DNA of 64,000 nucleotides from Asaia krungthepensis NRIC 0535 (GTDB taxonomy: Bacteria > Pseudomonadota > Alphaproteobacteria > Acetobacterales > Acetobacteraceae): assembly GCF_025995175.1 (NCBI RefSeq), contig NZ_BAPV01000020.1, positions 62,001 through 126,000 of the forward strand, given 5' to 3'. The notes below the pieces were generated by a model. That model had not been told where the DNA came from. It made no database searches and saw only the letters and a list, made by a program, of their open reading frames with translations. A program made the translations under genes and the position numbers. Shown here piece by piece: positions 43,080-53,028 of the stretch (position 1 is its first letter; each line of letters begins with the position of its first letter).

Positions 43080-43936
43080 TGCGCGCTTTTTCCATTCCCT
43101 GCGCGCTGGGCGCCCTGCTGCTCGGCCTCTCCCCTCTTTCCTGTGCCGTTGCGGCAGAGGCGATCGCGCCGCCTGTGATGTATCCGGCCGATCTGTGGCA
43201 GGGCCGGGGTGAAGCCGTGATCCGCGTCCTGAACCGCACCGACTCCCATGTCGAGACCATGACCGTGCCGGTCGGCGGGCAGGCCCAGTATCGCAGCCTG
43301 CATCTTGGCGTAGCCCGCTGTGTCGAGCGGCCTGAAACCCTGCCTCGCGACGCCGCAGCCCTCATCTCTACGAGCGACGACACCGACCCCGGCGCGCATT
43401 ATCAGGGATGGATCCTGGCTGAAGAGCCCTCTCTCTCCACCTACAAGAGCGCGCTTTACGATATCGCCATCGTTTCATGCTCTGGACCAAAAGCCGACCC
43501 CGCTCTGGCTCCTCTGCCACAGGCGGTCGTGCCGGTTCTCAGCAATGCAACGCCCGAAGGGGCCGATAACCAGCCCGGGGATCTGGATGATCCCTCTCAT
43601 ACGCCTGCATCACCCGGCCGCACCGAGAGCCAATCCGGCACGCTTCCCGCTGTTCCTCCCGGCGCAGGAGCCGCTGCCGGAGGCCCCACGCGTCTGACGC
43701 CGCTCGGCGATCCCGGCTATCCGACCCAACCATCCGGCACTGCATCGAGCCAGACCCGGCCCGTCACCCCGTCTTACGGCACACGCTCGACGGCACAGCC
43801 CCCGATTGGACAGACCCCGACGGGACAGCCCGCATCTGGCAGCCCCGCAGACACAGGCGGCCCCATGCAACTCGCCCCCCTTTCCGGCGGCGACCCTTCT
43901 CAGGCACTGCCCCCGCCGCAGCCCTATAATCACTGA
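43076..43936 (+). CDS. DUF2155 secreted protein with proline-rich tail
   Basis: A 286-residue protein with a signal peptide (about residues 1-27, CAVAAEA). The DUF2155 domain (about residues 40-135) has AVIRVLNRTDSHVETMTVPVG, LHLGVARC, and ALYDIAIVSC with the conserved Trp in YQGWILAEEPSLS. The second half (from about 165) is a Pro/Thr/Gly/Gln-rich low-complexity region. DUF2155 is common in Alphaproteobacteria near envelope genes and its role is unknown. It is the last gene of the coupled mlaD operon. Confidence 0.88.
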   Translation: MMRAFSIPCALGALLLGLSPLSCAVAAEAIAPPVMYPADLWQGRGEAVIRVLNRTDSHVETMTVPVGGQAQYRSLHLGVARCVERPETLPRDAAALISTSDDTDPGAHYQGWILAEEPSLSTYKSALYDIAIVSCSGPKADPALAPLPQAVVPVLSNATPEGADNQPGDLDDPSHTPASPGRTESQSGTLPAVPPGAGAAAGGPTRLTPLGDPGYPTQPSGTASSQTRPVTPSYGTRSTAQPPIGQTPTGQPASGSPADTGGPMQLAPLSGGDPSQALPPPQPYNH

Positions 43937-44047
43937 GAAATCACGCAACAGGCATTCCGACCATATTCTGATCAGATTTCCATCCGATAACACGACTGTG
44001 CCTGTATTTCGGTGCAACCGCGTATCAATGAGGAAGTTATCAGAACC

Positions 44048-44791
44048 ATGACAACCCCCTCTCCCACGGCTTCGCTGTCATCCGGCCCTGTTGCGCCCCC
44101 TGTGGAGCGCGCTGCATTCCTGCTCGATTTCGACGGGACTTTGGTCGATATTGCGCCGACACCTGCCTCCGTCAAACTCGAACCCGGCCTGACCGACACG
44201 CTTCTGCGTTTGCGGGACCTTTGTGGCGGGGCGCTGGCCATCGTGACCGGGCGCCCCATCGAGCAGATCGATCATTTCCTGCCAGGCATTCCCACCGCGG
44301 TCGCCGGCGAACACGGCCTGACCCTGAGGCGCAGCCTGGATGGCGCGGAAGAGCCCGTGACCGCCGCGCCCCTTCCCCGCGACTGGATCGATGAGGCTCA
44401 TACCCTGATAGGGCGTCACCCCGACACCTCCGTCGAACACAAGAAAGCCGGTCTGGTGCTGCATTATCGCGCCTGCCCGGAGGCGGAAGAGCCATTCCGG
44501 CATGCCATCGAGACCTGGCTCTCAGGACAGGATGTGTTCGAAATCCATCCCTCCAAGATGGCGTGGGAAATCCGTCTGGCGGGTATTCACAAGGGCAAGG
44601 CCGTTGAGGCTCTCATGGCTCAGCCTCCTTTTGCCGGTCGTGTGCCCTTTTTTGTCGGTGACGATGTGACCGACCGGGACGGCATCAGCGCTGCCAGGGC
44701 GCTTGGCGGAATGGGCTATCTCATCCCCGACGATTTTCCGACTGCTCACGCGTTCCGTTCATGGCTCGCTCATTATGTGGAGACTGCCTGA
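44048..44791 (+). CDS. otsB: Trehalose-6-phosphate phosphatase
   Basis: A 247-residue HAD-superfamily phosphatase that makes trehalose from trehalose 6-phosphate. The nucleophile motif is LLDFDGTLVDIAP, followed by AIVTGRPIEQIDHFL, AGEHGLTLR, EIHPSKMAWEIRLAGIHKGKA and the acidic GDDVTDRDG. The stop overlaps the otsA start (TGATG), so the pair is translationally coupled with the phosphatase first. The ATG at 44048 is chosen; GAGGAA lies 13 nt upstream, which is a long spacing. Confidence 0.95.
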   Translation: MTTPSPTASLSSGPVAPPVERAAFLLDFDGTLVDIAPTPASVKLEPGLTDTLLRLRDLCGGALAIVTGRPIEQIDHFLPGIPTAVAGEHGLTLRRSLDGAEEPVTAAPLPRDWIDEAHTLIGRHPDTSVEHKKAGLVLHYRACPEAEEPFRHAIETWLSGQDVFEIHPSKMAWEIRLAGIHKGKAVEALMAQPPFAGRVPFFVGDDVTDRDGISAARALGGMGYLIPDDFPTAHAFRSWLAHYVETA

Positions 44792-46134
44792 TGGGTCGCC
44801 TCGTTGTCGTTTCCAACCGTGTTCCTGCCCCTCGAGAGCGCAGCCAGCCTGCCGGGGGGCTCGCCGTTGGCGTACGAGACGCCGTACGTGGCACAGAGAG
44901 CCTGTGGTTCGGCTGGTCCGGCCGCCATACGAGCCAGTCCAAGGAACAGACGCCCAAGCTCGATACGCATGAGAGCTGCACTTACGCCACCATCGACCTG
45001 ACGCGCAGCGAGTACGAGCATTTCTACGAGAAATTCTCCAATGGCCTGCTGTGGCCGCTCTGCCATTATCGTATCGGGATCATCGATTACAAACGGATCG
45101 ATTATCAGGTCTATCGCGAGGTCAACGCACTTTTCGCCGACCAGCTTGTTCCACTTCTGCGCGATGATGACACGATCTGGATCCATGATTACCACCTCTT
45201 CCCGCTGGGCGCGAAACTGCGCCGCCGGGGGGTGAAGGCCAAGATCGGTTTCTTTCTGCATATTCCCTTTCCGCCCTGGAGCGTCACGCGCGTTCTGCCC
45301 TGCGCCGAGGAAATGCTGCGCGAGATGGCAGCCTATGACCTGATTGGCGTCCAGACCGAGGAAGACGCCCGCAACATGGATGGCTGCTTCGAGGCGAATA
45401 ACCTGCCCAACCGCGCCACCCATTTCCCCATCGGTATCGATCCGGTCGAGTTCGGCGAACAGGCCGTTCGTAACGTCATGGCAGAAGAGGTGCAGCGTCT
45501 TCATGCCTCACTTCGCGGACGCAAGCTCATTCTGGGTGTGGATCGTCTCGATTACTCCAAGGGTATTCCAGAGCGTATCCACGGCTACGAAACCTTCCTG
45601 AACCGCTATCCCGAGCACAAGGGCGAGACGGTTCTGCTTCAGATCACCCCTGTCTCGCGCGCCGGTGTTGCCAGTTATCGTGCCCTGCGTCGCGAACTCG
45701 ATGAAATGGCCGGGCACATCAACGCCATGCATGGCAATTTCGACTGGTCGCCCATCCGCTATCTCACGCAGTCCGTCCCACGTGAGGTTCTCGCCGGGTT
45801 CCATCGCATCGCCGATGTCGCCCTCGTTACGCCGCTTCGTGACGGGATGAACCTTGTCGCGAAAGAATTCGTCGCGGCCCAGAATGCGGATGATCCCGGG
45901 GCTCTGATCCTCTCCTCGCTCGCAGGCGCGGCCCCCGAAATGGAGCAGGCTCTCATGGTCAATCCCTATGACCATGAAGGCATTGCCGATGCGATCCATG
46001 CCGGTATCACAATGAGTCTTGAAGAGCGGCAGAGACGCTGGCAGGCTCTGTATCGCGATGTGACCCAGAATACCGCTGCCAACTGGGCCGATCGCTTCTT
46101 GGATATGCTCAGAGAGACCGAAAGACAGGGATGA
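44791..46134 (+). CDS. otsA: Alpha,alpha-trehalose-phosphate synthase
   Basis: A 447-residue GT20 glycosyltransferase that joins UDP-glucose with glucose 6-phosphate. Landmarks are LVVVSNRVPAP at the start, SNGLLWPLCHY, WIHDYHLFPLGAKLR, IGFFLHIPFPPW, GVDRLDYSKGIPERI, and PLRDGMNLVAKEFVA with the conserved Arg/Asn. The length is a little short of the E. coli enzyme but all the motifs are present. It is coupled to otsB upstream, and its stop overlaps dsbB by ATGA. Trehalose is expected to protect against drying and osmotic stress. Confidence 0.96.
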   Translation: MGRLVVVSNRVPAPRERSQPAGGLAVGVRDAVRGTESLWFGWSGRHTSQSKEQTPKLDTHESCTYATIDLTRSEYEHFYEKFSNGLLWPLCHYRIGIIDYKRIDYQVYREVNALFADQLVPLLRDDDTIWIHDYHLFPLGAKLRRRGVKAKIGFFLHIPFPPWSVTRVLPCAEEMLREMAAYDLIGVQTEEDARNMDGCFEANNLPNRATHFPIGIDPVEFGEQAVRNVMAEEVQRLHASLRGRKLILGVDRLDYSKGIPERIHGYETFLNRYPEHKGETVLLQITPVSRAGVASYRALRRELDEMAGHINAMHGNFDWSPIRYLTQSVPREVLAGFHRIADVALVTPLRDGMNLVAKEFVAAQNADDPGALILSSLAGAAPEMEQALMVNPYDHEGIADAIHAGITMSLEERQRRWQALYRDVTQNTAANWADRFLDMLRETERQG

Positions 46135-46631
46135 TCGCGCGACTGACCGGTGGATTGATGTTTCTTGCCGGTATGGCCGCCATCGGCATCGCCTGGTGGG
46201 CGGAACACGTTCTGGGATACGCCCCCTGCGAACTCTGCCTGATCGAGCGCGCGCCCTGGCGGTTCATTGCGTTTCTGGGTGTTCTCGCGCTGCTTATCCC
46301 CGGTACAGTGGGCTTCTGGGCTACGGTACTGGCCCTGCCCGCTCTCGCTGCCGCCGTCATGCTGGCGGGCGTGCATAATGGCGTGGAACAGAAATGGTGG
46401 GAGAGCCCTCTCCCCGCCTGCCATGCTCCCGTCTTTCGCGCCGGAGCGAGCTTTCATGATCGCATGGCCAGCATGCCTCTTCGTCCCGCAAAACCCTGCG
46501 ATGACCCGACCTATATTTTCAATCTGCCAGTCTCGATGACTGTGCTCGGTGGCATTGCAGCGGCCATCCTCTTCATCATCGTCAGCTACAGCGTGGTGCT
46601 TCAAGCCCGCCAATGGCGCGCTGCCCGCTAA
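46131..46631 (+). CDS. dsbB: Disulfide bond formation protein DsbB
   Basis: A 166-residue membrane protein with four hydrophobic segments and both redox pairs: C33-x-x-C36 (PCELCL) and C97/C123 on the second periplasmic loop (LPACHAPVF and AKPCDDP). The segment YAPCELCLIERAPW is the family signature. It reoxidises DsbA and passes electrons to quinone. The start overlaps the otsA stop by ATGA, so its expression is tied to trehalose synthesis, an unexpected combination. Confidence 0.9.
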   Translation: MIARLTGGLMFLAGMAAIGIAWWAEHVLGYAPCELCLIERAPWRFIAFLGVLALLIPGTVGFWATVLALPALAAAVMLAGVHNGVEQKWWESPLPACHAPVFRAGASFHDRMASMPLRPAKPCDDPTYIFNLPVSMTVLGGIAAAILFIIVSYSVVLQARQWRAAR

Positions 46632-46874
46632 GCGCCCCTGCAGACAGAGTGCATCGGATAGAGAAGGCGCGTCAGAAGCGCTCTTGATACGATGTCTCGC
46701 GCTGCGATGCTCGCATTTTTGCGCCAGCTTTCGCCAGCGGACGCATTCATGGGCGCGCCCATAGATTCTCACGTCGCAAACTAACGCCCTGACGTCACGA
46801 AAAAGCCGGATCCAGCTTCTTCGCGAGTGAACCTCGCTGCCGATAAATGATCGACATACCCCTGCGTCTGCTGT
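46632..46874. other. Intergenic region upstream of the sigma-54 control sites
   Basis: The gap from dsbB to the UrcA gene is 429 bp. This first part shows no supported gene or repeat. It is moderately GC-rich; the control elements that I can name lie in the second part (46875-47004). Confidence 0.4.
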
Positions 46875-46901
46875 CGCATGTGAGAGATTTCGCCACATGC
46901 G
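46875..46901. promoter_or_regulatory. Palindrome, candidate enhancer-binding-protein site
   Basis: CGCATGTG (46875-46882) and CACATGCG (46894-46901) are a perfect 8-bp inverted repeat with an 11-nt centre. It lies about 100 bp upstream of the sigma-54 promoter, the usual distance for an upstream activator of that promoter class. Confidence 0.5.
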
Positions 46902-46988
46902 GTGAATTGTCGCCACTTAATGAATTTCATCGCCCATAATTTCTTCGTTGATCAGGAAAAATACGCGAGAAAGCACGCCATTCAGAGT

Positions 46989-47004
46989 TTGGCACGGCAT
47001 TTGC
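46989..47004 (+). promoter_or_regulatory. Sigma-54 (-24/-12) promoter for the UrcA gene
   Basis: TTGGCACGGCATTTGCA contains TGGCACG, a 4-bp spacer and TTGCA, which fits the sigma-54 consensus YTGGCACGrNNNTTGCW at every conserved base. The predicted transcript would start near 47015, about 45 nt before the UrcA ATG. Confidence 0.8.
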
Positions 47005-47060
47005 AAGAGCATGATCAAGCCACCGGGCAGAGGGTTCGGAGGCAGACAAGGATCTCGATC

Positions 47061-47408
47061 ATGTTCACTTTCGCCAAGTCCATCGCCGCCGCTACCACCG
47101 TTATCGCTCTTGCCGCCCAGCCGGCTCTTGCACAGGATCAGGTTGTCGCGACGGCAAGCCCGAACCAGAGCGCCCAGATCGATGTCTCTCACGTCAATCT
47201 GAAATCAGACCGCGACTGGAACCGCGTTGCTGACGCCATCCATGCCAAGGCCGCCGATATCTGCGAGCGTGACACGGCTGCAAGCGATCGTCGCGAGGCC
47301 GATGTCGAGGATTGCACCCAGGCTGCCTATGAAAACGGCGTCCAGCAGATGCGCAACATCTATGCCCGCCGCATGGTGGCAGACCAGACCCGTCTGGCCC
47401 GTTCGTGA
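47061..47408 (+). CDS. UrcA family secreted protein
   Basis: A 115-residue protein with a signal peptide (residues 1-24, cleaved after PALA). The mature part matches the UrcA family: VSHVNLKSDRDWNRVADAIHAKAADICERD and a later CTQAAYENGV, with a conserved Cys pair likely to form a disulfide (named here as ADICERD and EDCTQAA). The function of UrcA proteins is unknown. AAGGA lies 8 nt before the ATG. The gene is preceded by a sigma-54 promoter and a palindrome, so its expression should depend on RpoN and an enhancer-binding activator. Confidence 0.8.
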   Translation: MFTFAKSIAAATTVIALAAQPALAQDQVVATASPNQSAQIDVSHVNLKSDRDWNRVADAIHAKAADICERDTAASDRREADVEDCTQAAYENGVQQMRNIYARRMVADQTRLARS

Positions 47409-47419
47409 GACGATCGGCG

Positions 47420-49219
47420 CTAGAGCGCGCGAGGCAACAGGACCACGAAGCGGGCGCCAATGATACGACCCGCTTCATCATACCGGTTTTCGGCATGAAG
47501 CGTGCCATGAAGGGCCTCGATGATCTGACGGCTTATGGCGAGGCCCAGACCTGAATGCTGACCGAAGTTCTCGGTCTGGGGACGCTCCGAATAGAAGCGG
47601 TCGAAAATATCCTCAAGCTTGAGTGGCGGAATACCCGGCCCCTCATCACTCACCGTGATCCGTATCTGACGCTCTTCAGGGCGCATGAACAAGGTAATAT
47701 GCCCGCGTGGGGGCGAGAACGAAATGGCATTGCCAATCAGGTTGCGCAGCACCTGAACCAGACGGTCTTCCACGGCCAGAACCCGCAGCGGATGCGCTGC
47801 ATCGTCATGGGAATCGTCGAGGATGAGGATCGCGTCTTCAGGCTTGCGCGTGGTCTGATGCATCTCCGTCAGGATCGAAAGAAGCATACCCACCGCGACC
47901 GGCTCTGAACGGGTACGCGAGAGTTCCGCATCGATTCGGCTCGCATCGGCAATGTCGGTGATCAGCCTGTCCAGACGACGCACGTCATTATTGATGATGG
48001 CCAGCAGCCGCGTCTGACGTTCACGGTTCTCGATACGCGGCAAGGTCTCGATGGCCGACCGTATGGAGGAAAGCGGATTCTTGATTTCATGGCTGACATC
48101 GGCGGCAAAACGCTCGATCGCATCCATGCGCGCCCAGAGTGCCAGCACCGATCCGCGCAGCGCCCGGGCCAGCACGCCGATTTCATCGCGACGCACCAGC
48201 AGGGATTCCGGCACGGTATCGGCACGCCCGGCAACATCACGCATGTCATGCGAGGCGACGGCCAGACGCAGCAGCGGACGGGCAATGGTGATCGACAGAT
48301 ACCAGGAGAGCAGAACCGTCACGGCCATGGCCGCCAGAAACAGCGACAGGATGGAAGACCGCACGGCAAAAAGGGAACGATCTACCTCCTGAGCCTGACG
48401 GGTGAGCTGGATGACGCCAACAGTCTGCCCGTCATGAATGACCGGCTCGGCCACGGTGATCACCAGCTCATGATCCTGCGTGCGGCGGATATAGGGAGCA
48501 GCCTCGGCACCGCGATACTCCCCCGCAGAGCGCAGCGGGGGCGGACTGTCCTGCGCCTCGAGCGTGACGATCCCCTCACGGGAAGAGAGTGGCAGCAGGG
48601 AAAGCAGCCACTCATAGGCAATTTCGATTCCGTTATTGCGCGGCGGTTGCCAGCGCGGCGGTGGGGCAGGCTCGCCTGCACCGGATTGTCCCTTGCGGTC
48701 GCGGCGCACCAGAGCCGCCTCGTTCAAACTGTCGGCCACGAGTGTCCCGTCCGGCCCCACCAGACGCGCACGCACATTCGGACTCGGCTCGGTCAGACGC
48801 AGGAGCAGCGGTCGGGCCTGCACCCCGTCGAGCATGAATTCGGCCCCGGGGAAAGGATGACGGGCCGGATCGCGCACAACGGCAATCTGCCCCATGGCCG
48901 CAGCGTAGATATGGGCCTGCTCACGCAGGGCATTCACATCGGTTTCGAGCAGGCTGTTCTGGAAATCGTTCAGAAAAAGCAGCGTGACGGCGAGAATGGC
49001 CAGGGGCAGCGTATTGAGCAAGAAGATCCGCCGCATGAGCGGCGAGGCAAAGCGCGGCAGCCTGAACCGGCGTGCCGTTTTCCTGCCGTCGCGTTCGGCC
49101 TCGAGCGCCAGCGTATCCCCATGCCGCAGGGAGCGACGGCGCAGACGGCGCATCGCCTGCGTCATCAAGCCGGGAGAGCCGCGTCTCGTCCGACGCCCGA
49201 GAGATTCACGCTCCGGCAT
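47420..49219 (-). CDS. chvG: Sensor histidine kinase ChvG
   Basis: A 599-residue membrane kinase of the ChvG/ExoS family. Two membrane helices (about residues 65-88 and 290-315) flank a periplasmic sensor domain, and a HAMP region leads to the H-box ADVSHEIKNPLSSIRSA with H377, then the ATP-binding domain with NLIGNAISFSPP, DEGPGIP, and GLGLAISRQI. ChvG senses acid or envelope stress in Alphaproteobacteria. It lies 6 bp downstream of its partner regulator on the minus strand. Confidence 0.93.
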   Translation of the reverse strand: MPERESLGRRTRRGSPGLMTQAMRRLRRRSLRHGDTLALEAERDGRKTARRFRLPRFASPLMRRIFLLNTLPLAILAVTLLFLNDFQNSLLETDVNALREQAHIYAAAMGQIAVVRDPARHPFPGAEFMLDGVQARPLLLRLTEPSPNVRARLVGPDGTLVADSLNEAALVRRDRKGQSGAGEPAPPPRWQPPRNNGIEIAYEWLLSLLPLSSREGIVTLEAQDSPPPLRSAGEYRGAEAAPYIRRTQDHELVITVAEPVIHDGQTVGVIQLTRQAQEVDRSLFAVRSSILSLFLAAMAVTVLLSWYLSITIARPLLRLAVASHDMRDVAGRADTVPESLLVRRDEIGVLARALRGSVLALWARMDAIERFAADVSHEIKNPLSSIRSAIETLPRIENRERQTRLLAIINNDVRRLDRLITDIADASRIDAELSRTRSEPVAVGMLLSILTEMHQTTRKPEDAILILDDSHDDAAHPLRVLAVEDRLVQVLRNLIGNAISFSPPRGHITLFMRPEERQIRITVSDEGPGIPPLKLEDIFDRFYSERPQTENFGQHSGLGLAISRQIIEALHGTLHAENRYDEAGRIIGARFVVLLPRAL

Positions 49220-49225
49220 GACCGA

Positions 49226-49939
49226 TCAGTCTTCCTTGTAGCGATAGCCTATGCCGTACAGCGTTTCGATCTGGTTGAAGTTATCGTCGATCTGCCTGAA
49301 CTTCTTGCGCACGCGCTTGATATGGCTGTCGATGGTGCGGTCATCGACATAGATGTTTTCGCCATAGGCGGCATCGATCAACTGGTCGCGTGACTTCACC
49401 ATGCCGGGACGCAGCGCCAGCGCCTTGACCAGAAGGAACTCGGTGACGGTCAGCATGATGTCCTGACCGGCCCACAGGCACTGATGACGCGTCTCATCCA
49501 GCGTCAGACTGCCACGAACGATGGCCGCTCCCGCACCCGATGTCCCGCTTCCCTCGGCGCGGCTGGCGTCCTGACGGCGCAGCAGGGCCCGGATACGCTC
49601 CAGTAGCAGGCGCTGTGAAAAGGGTTTGGTGATGTAGTCATCGGCTCCGAGGCGCAGCCCCATGAGCTGGTCGAGCTCCTCGTCCTTGGAAGAGAGGAAA
49701 ATGACGGGCAGGGAAGAGCGGGCGCGCAGGCGCTGCAGCAGCTCCATCCCGTCCATGCGCGGCATCTTGATATCGAGCACCGCAAGACTGACAGGGCGCG
49801 CCAGAATACCCTGAAGAGCGGCCTCGCCATCGGTATAGGTGTGCACGACAAACCCTTCGGCTTCGAGAGTCATCTGGACCGAAGTCAGGATATTGCGATC
49901 ATCATCCACCAGGGCGATCGTGTGCTTTGTCGTCTCCAT
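49226..49939 (-). CDS. chvI: Response regulator ChvI (OmpR/PhoB type)
   Basis: A 237-residue response regulator. The receiver domain carries the acidic pocket VDDD near residue 12, the phosphorylation site D56 in [13 protein letters not shown] and the Lys of ITKPFS. The winged-helix effector domain (about 145-237) ends with [13 protein letters not shown] and [10 protein letters not shown], which is typical of ChvI. It is the partner of ChvG. The ATG at 49939 is taken as start; a TTG at 49960 is in frame. In many relatives the pair lies near hprK, which is not seen here. Confidence 0.93.
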   Translation of the reverse strand: METTKHTIALVDDDRNILTSVQMTLEAEGFVVHTYTDGEAALQGILARPVSLAVLDIKMPRMDGMELLQRLRARSSLPVIFLSSKDEELDQLMGLRLGADDYITKPFSQRLLLERIRALLRRQDASRAEGSGTSGAGAAIVRGSLTLDETRHQCLWAGQDIMLTVTEFLLVKALALRPGMVKSRDQLIDAAYGENIYVDDRTIDSHIKRVRKKFRQIDDNFNQIETLYGIGYRYKED

Positions 49940-50199
49940 GCGCGATGCATCCGCCTTCAATTTCTGCCTGTTGCCAATACGAGGGGGGTTGGCATATGGC
50001 TTGTCACAGCCACCTATATCTTACCACGCGGCTGCGCCCAAGACGGGGCAGTCGAAAACGGTCGGACATCCCGGGATGGCCGATCGGTGTCTTTCGTGGC
50101 TTCCAGCGGTCACGCTCGCCCCGCCAAGGGGGAGTACGCGGGAGCCGACCCTTTGCCGCCCGGTTCGACCGGGCCCGATTTTTCGAGGTTGCGACCACG

Positions 50200-50802
50200 A
50201 TGACGACTGAAAACGCGCAGCACGACGCCCAGAACAGCGCGCAAACCGAAACGCCCGACGCGGCAGCGACAGAAGCCGCAACCGGGACCACGACCGAGAC
50301 CGGTGCCCAGACACCCGAAGCCCGCATTGCCGAGCTCGAGGCCCAGGTCGAGGAATTCCGCGACAAATGGATGCGTTCTGAAGCCGAGATGCAGAACTAC
50401 CGCACACGCGCCAAGCGTGAGGTGGAAGATGCCCGCCAGTATGCCGTCCAGAAATTCGCCCGTGACGTGGTTGAAGCCGCCGAGAACCTGCAGCGCGGTC
50501 TCGCTTCACTGCCGGCAAAGGTTGACGGGGAAGAAGGGCTTGTGGCCAAGCTGCGTGAAGGTTTCGAGAGCACGGAGCGCTCCTTCCTCGGCATCCTCGA
50601 GCGTAACGGCATTACCTGCCAGCACCCGGTAGGTGAGGTCTTCGATGCCAACCTGCATCAGGCCATGGCAGAACAGCCGAGCGACGAACATCAGGACGGT
50701 ACGGTCATGCAGGCCTGGACCCCGACCTGGACCCTTCATGGCCGTCTACTCAAGCCGGCTATGGTCGTCGTCGCCAAGGGCGGCAACAAAGCAGCAGAAT
50801 GA
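50200..50802 (+). CDS. grpE: Nucleotide exchange factor GrpE
   Basis: A 200-residue GrpE that releases ADP from DnaK. The first 40 residues are acidic and Thr/Ala-rich (disordered tail). The long helix follows (RIAELEAQVEEFRDKWMRSE, AEMQNYRTRAKREVEDA), then the four-helix and beta domain with NLQRGLASLP, PVGEVFDANLHQAM and GRLLKPAMVVVAKG. The start at ATG 50200 gives the normal N-terminus; the frame is open upstream but not GrpE-like. dnaK follows with its own promoter candidate. No hrcA gene is seen upstream. Confidence 0.95.
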   Translation: MTTENAQHDAQNSAQTETPDAAATEAATGTTTETGAQTPEARIAELEAQVEEFRDKWMRSEAEMQNYRTRAKREVEDARQYAVQKFARDVVEAAENLQRGLASLPAKVDGEEGLVAKLREGFESTERSFLGILERNGITCQHPVGEVFDANLHQAMAEQPSDEHQDGTVMQAWTPTWTLHGRLLKPAMVVVAKGGNKAAE

Positions 50803-50805
50803 GGG

Positions 50806-50833
50806 TTGAAACGCTCGCTGCACGCTCCTAGAT
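50806..50833 (+). promoter_or_regulatory. Candidate dnaK promoter
   Basis: TTGAAA (50806-50811) and CTAGAT (50828-50833) with a 16-bp spacer start 3 bp after the grpE stop. The pattern suits a sigma-70 or heat-shock sigma promoter. A 6-bp hairpin (CCCTGC-CGAG-GCAGGG, 50850-50865) follows in the dnaK leader. Confidence 0.4.
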
Positions 50834-50930
50834 TTTATGGGTAACCCGCCCCTGCCGAGGCAGGGAGACGAAAACAAGGGCGTTGCCCGGTGCCTGAATG
50901 GGCCGGACGACGCCGCTGAAAGGACTGAGT

Positions 50931-52835
<1,905 letters not shown>

Positions 52836-52887
52836 TCACCCGAATGGGAGAGGTAGCACCCTCTCCCTGAAGGCATGTTTCTCGCAG

Positions 52888-52919
52888 CGCCCGTCCTTCC
52901 CTCGGGAGGGCGGGCGTTT
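52888..52919 (+). terminator. Hairpin between dnaK and dnaJ
   Basis: CGCCCG (52888-52893) pairs with CGGGCG (52911-52916), continued inwards by a partly paired CTTCCCTCGGGAGG element, and is followed by TTT. It could lower dnaJ transcription relative to dnaK. Confidence 0.45.
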
Positions 52920-53028
52920 CGGCATTCGGGTCATCTTTCGATCCGGATAGCGCGCCCCCCCCGCCTAGATCGCCCCTCTGCCTTGCAGAGCCCTGATCCG
53001 CTGCCTCTCGACACCAGGATGGACTCCC

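Noticed and set aside
49961-50199. hrcA or CIRCE element upstream of grpE
   Set aside because: I see neither an hrcA gene nor the CIRCE inverted repeat TTAGCACTC-N9-GAGTGCTAA in this gap.
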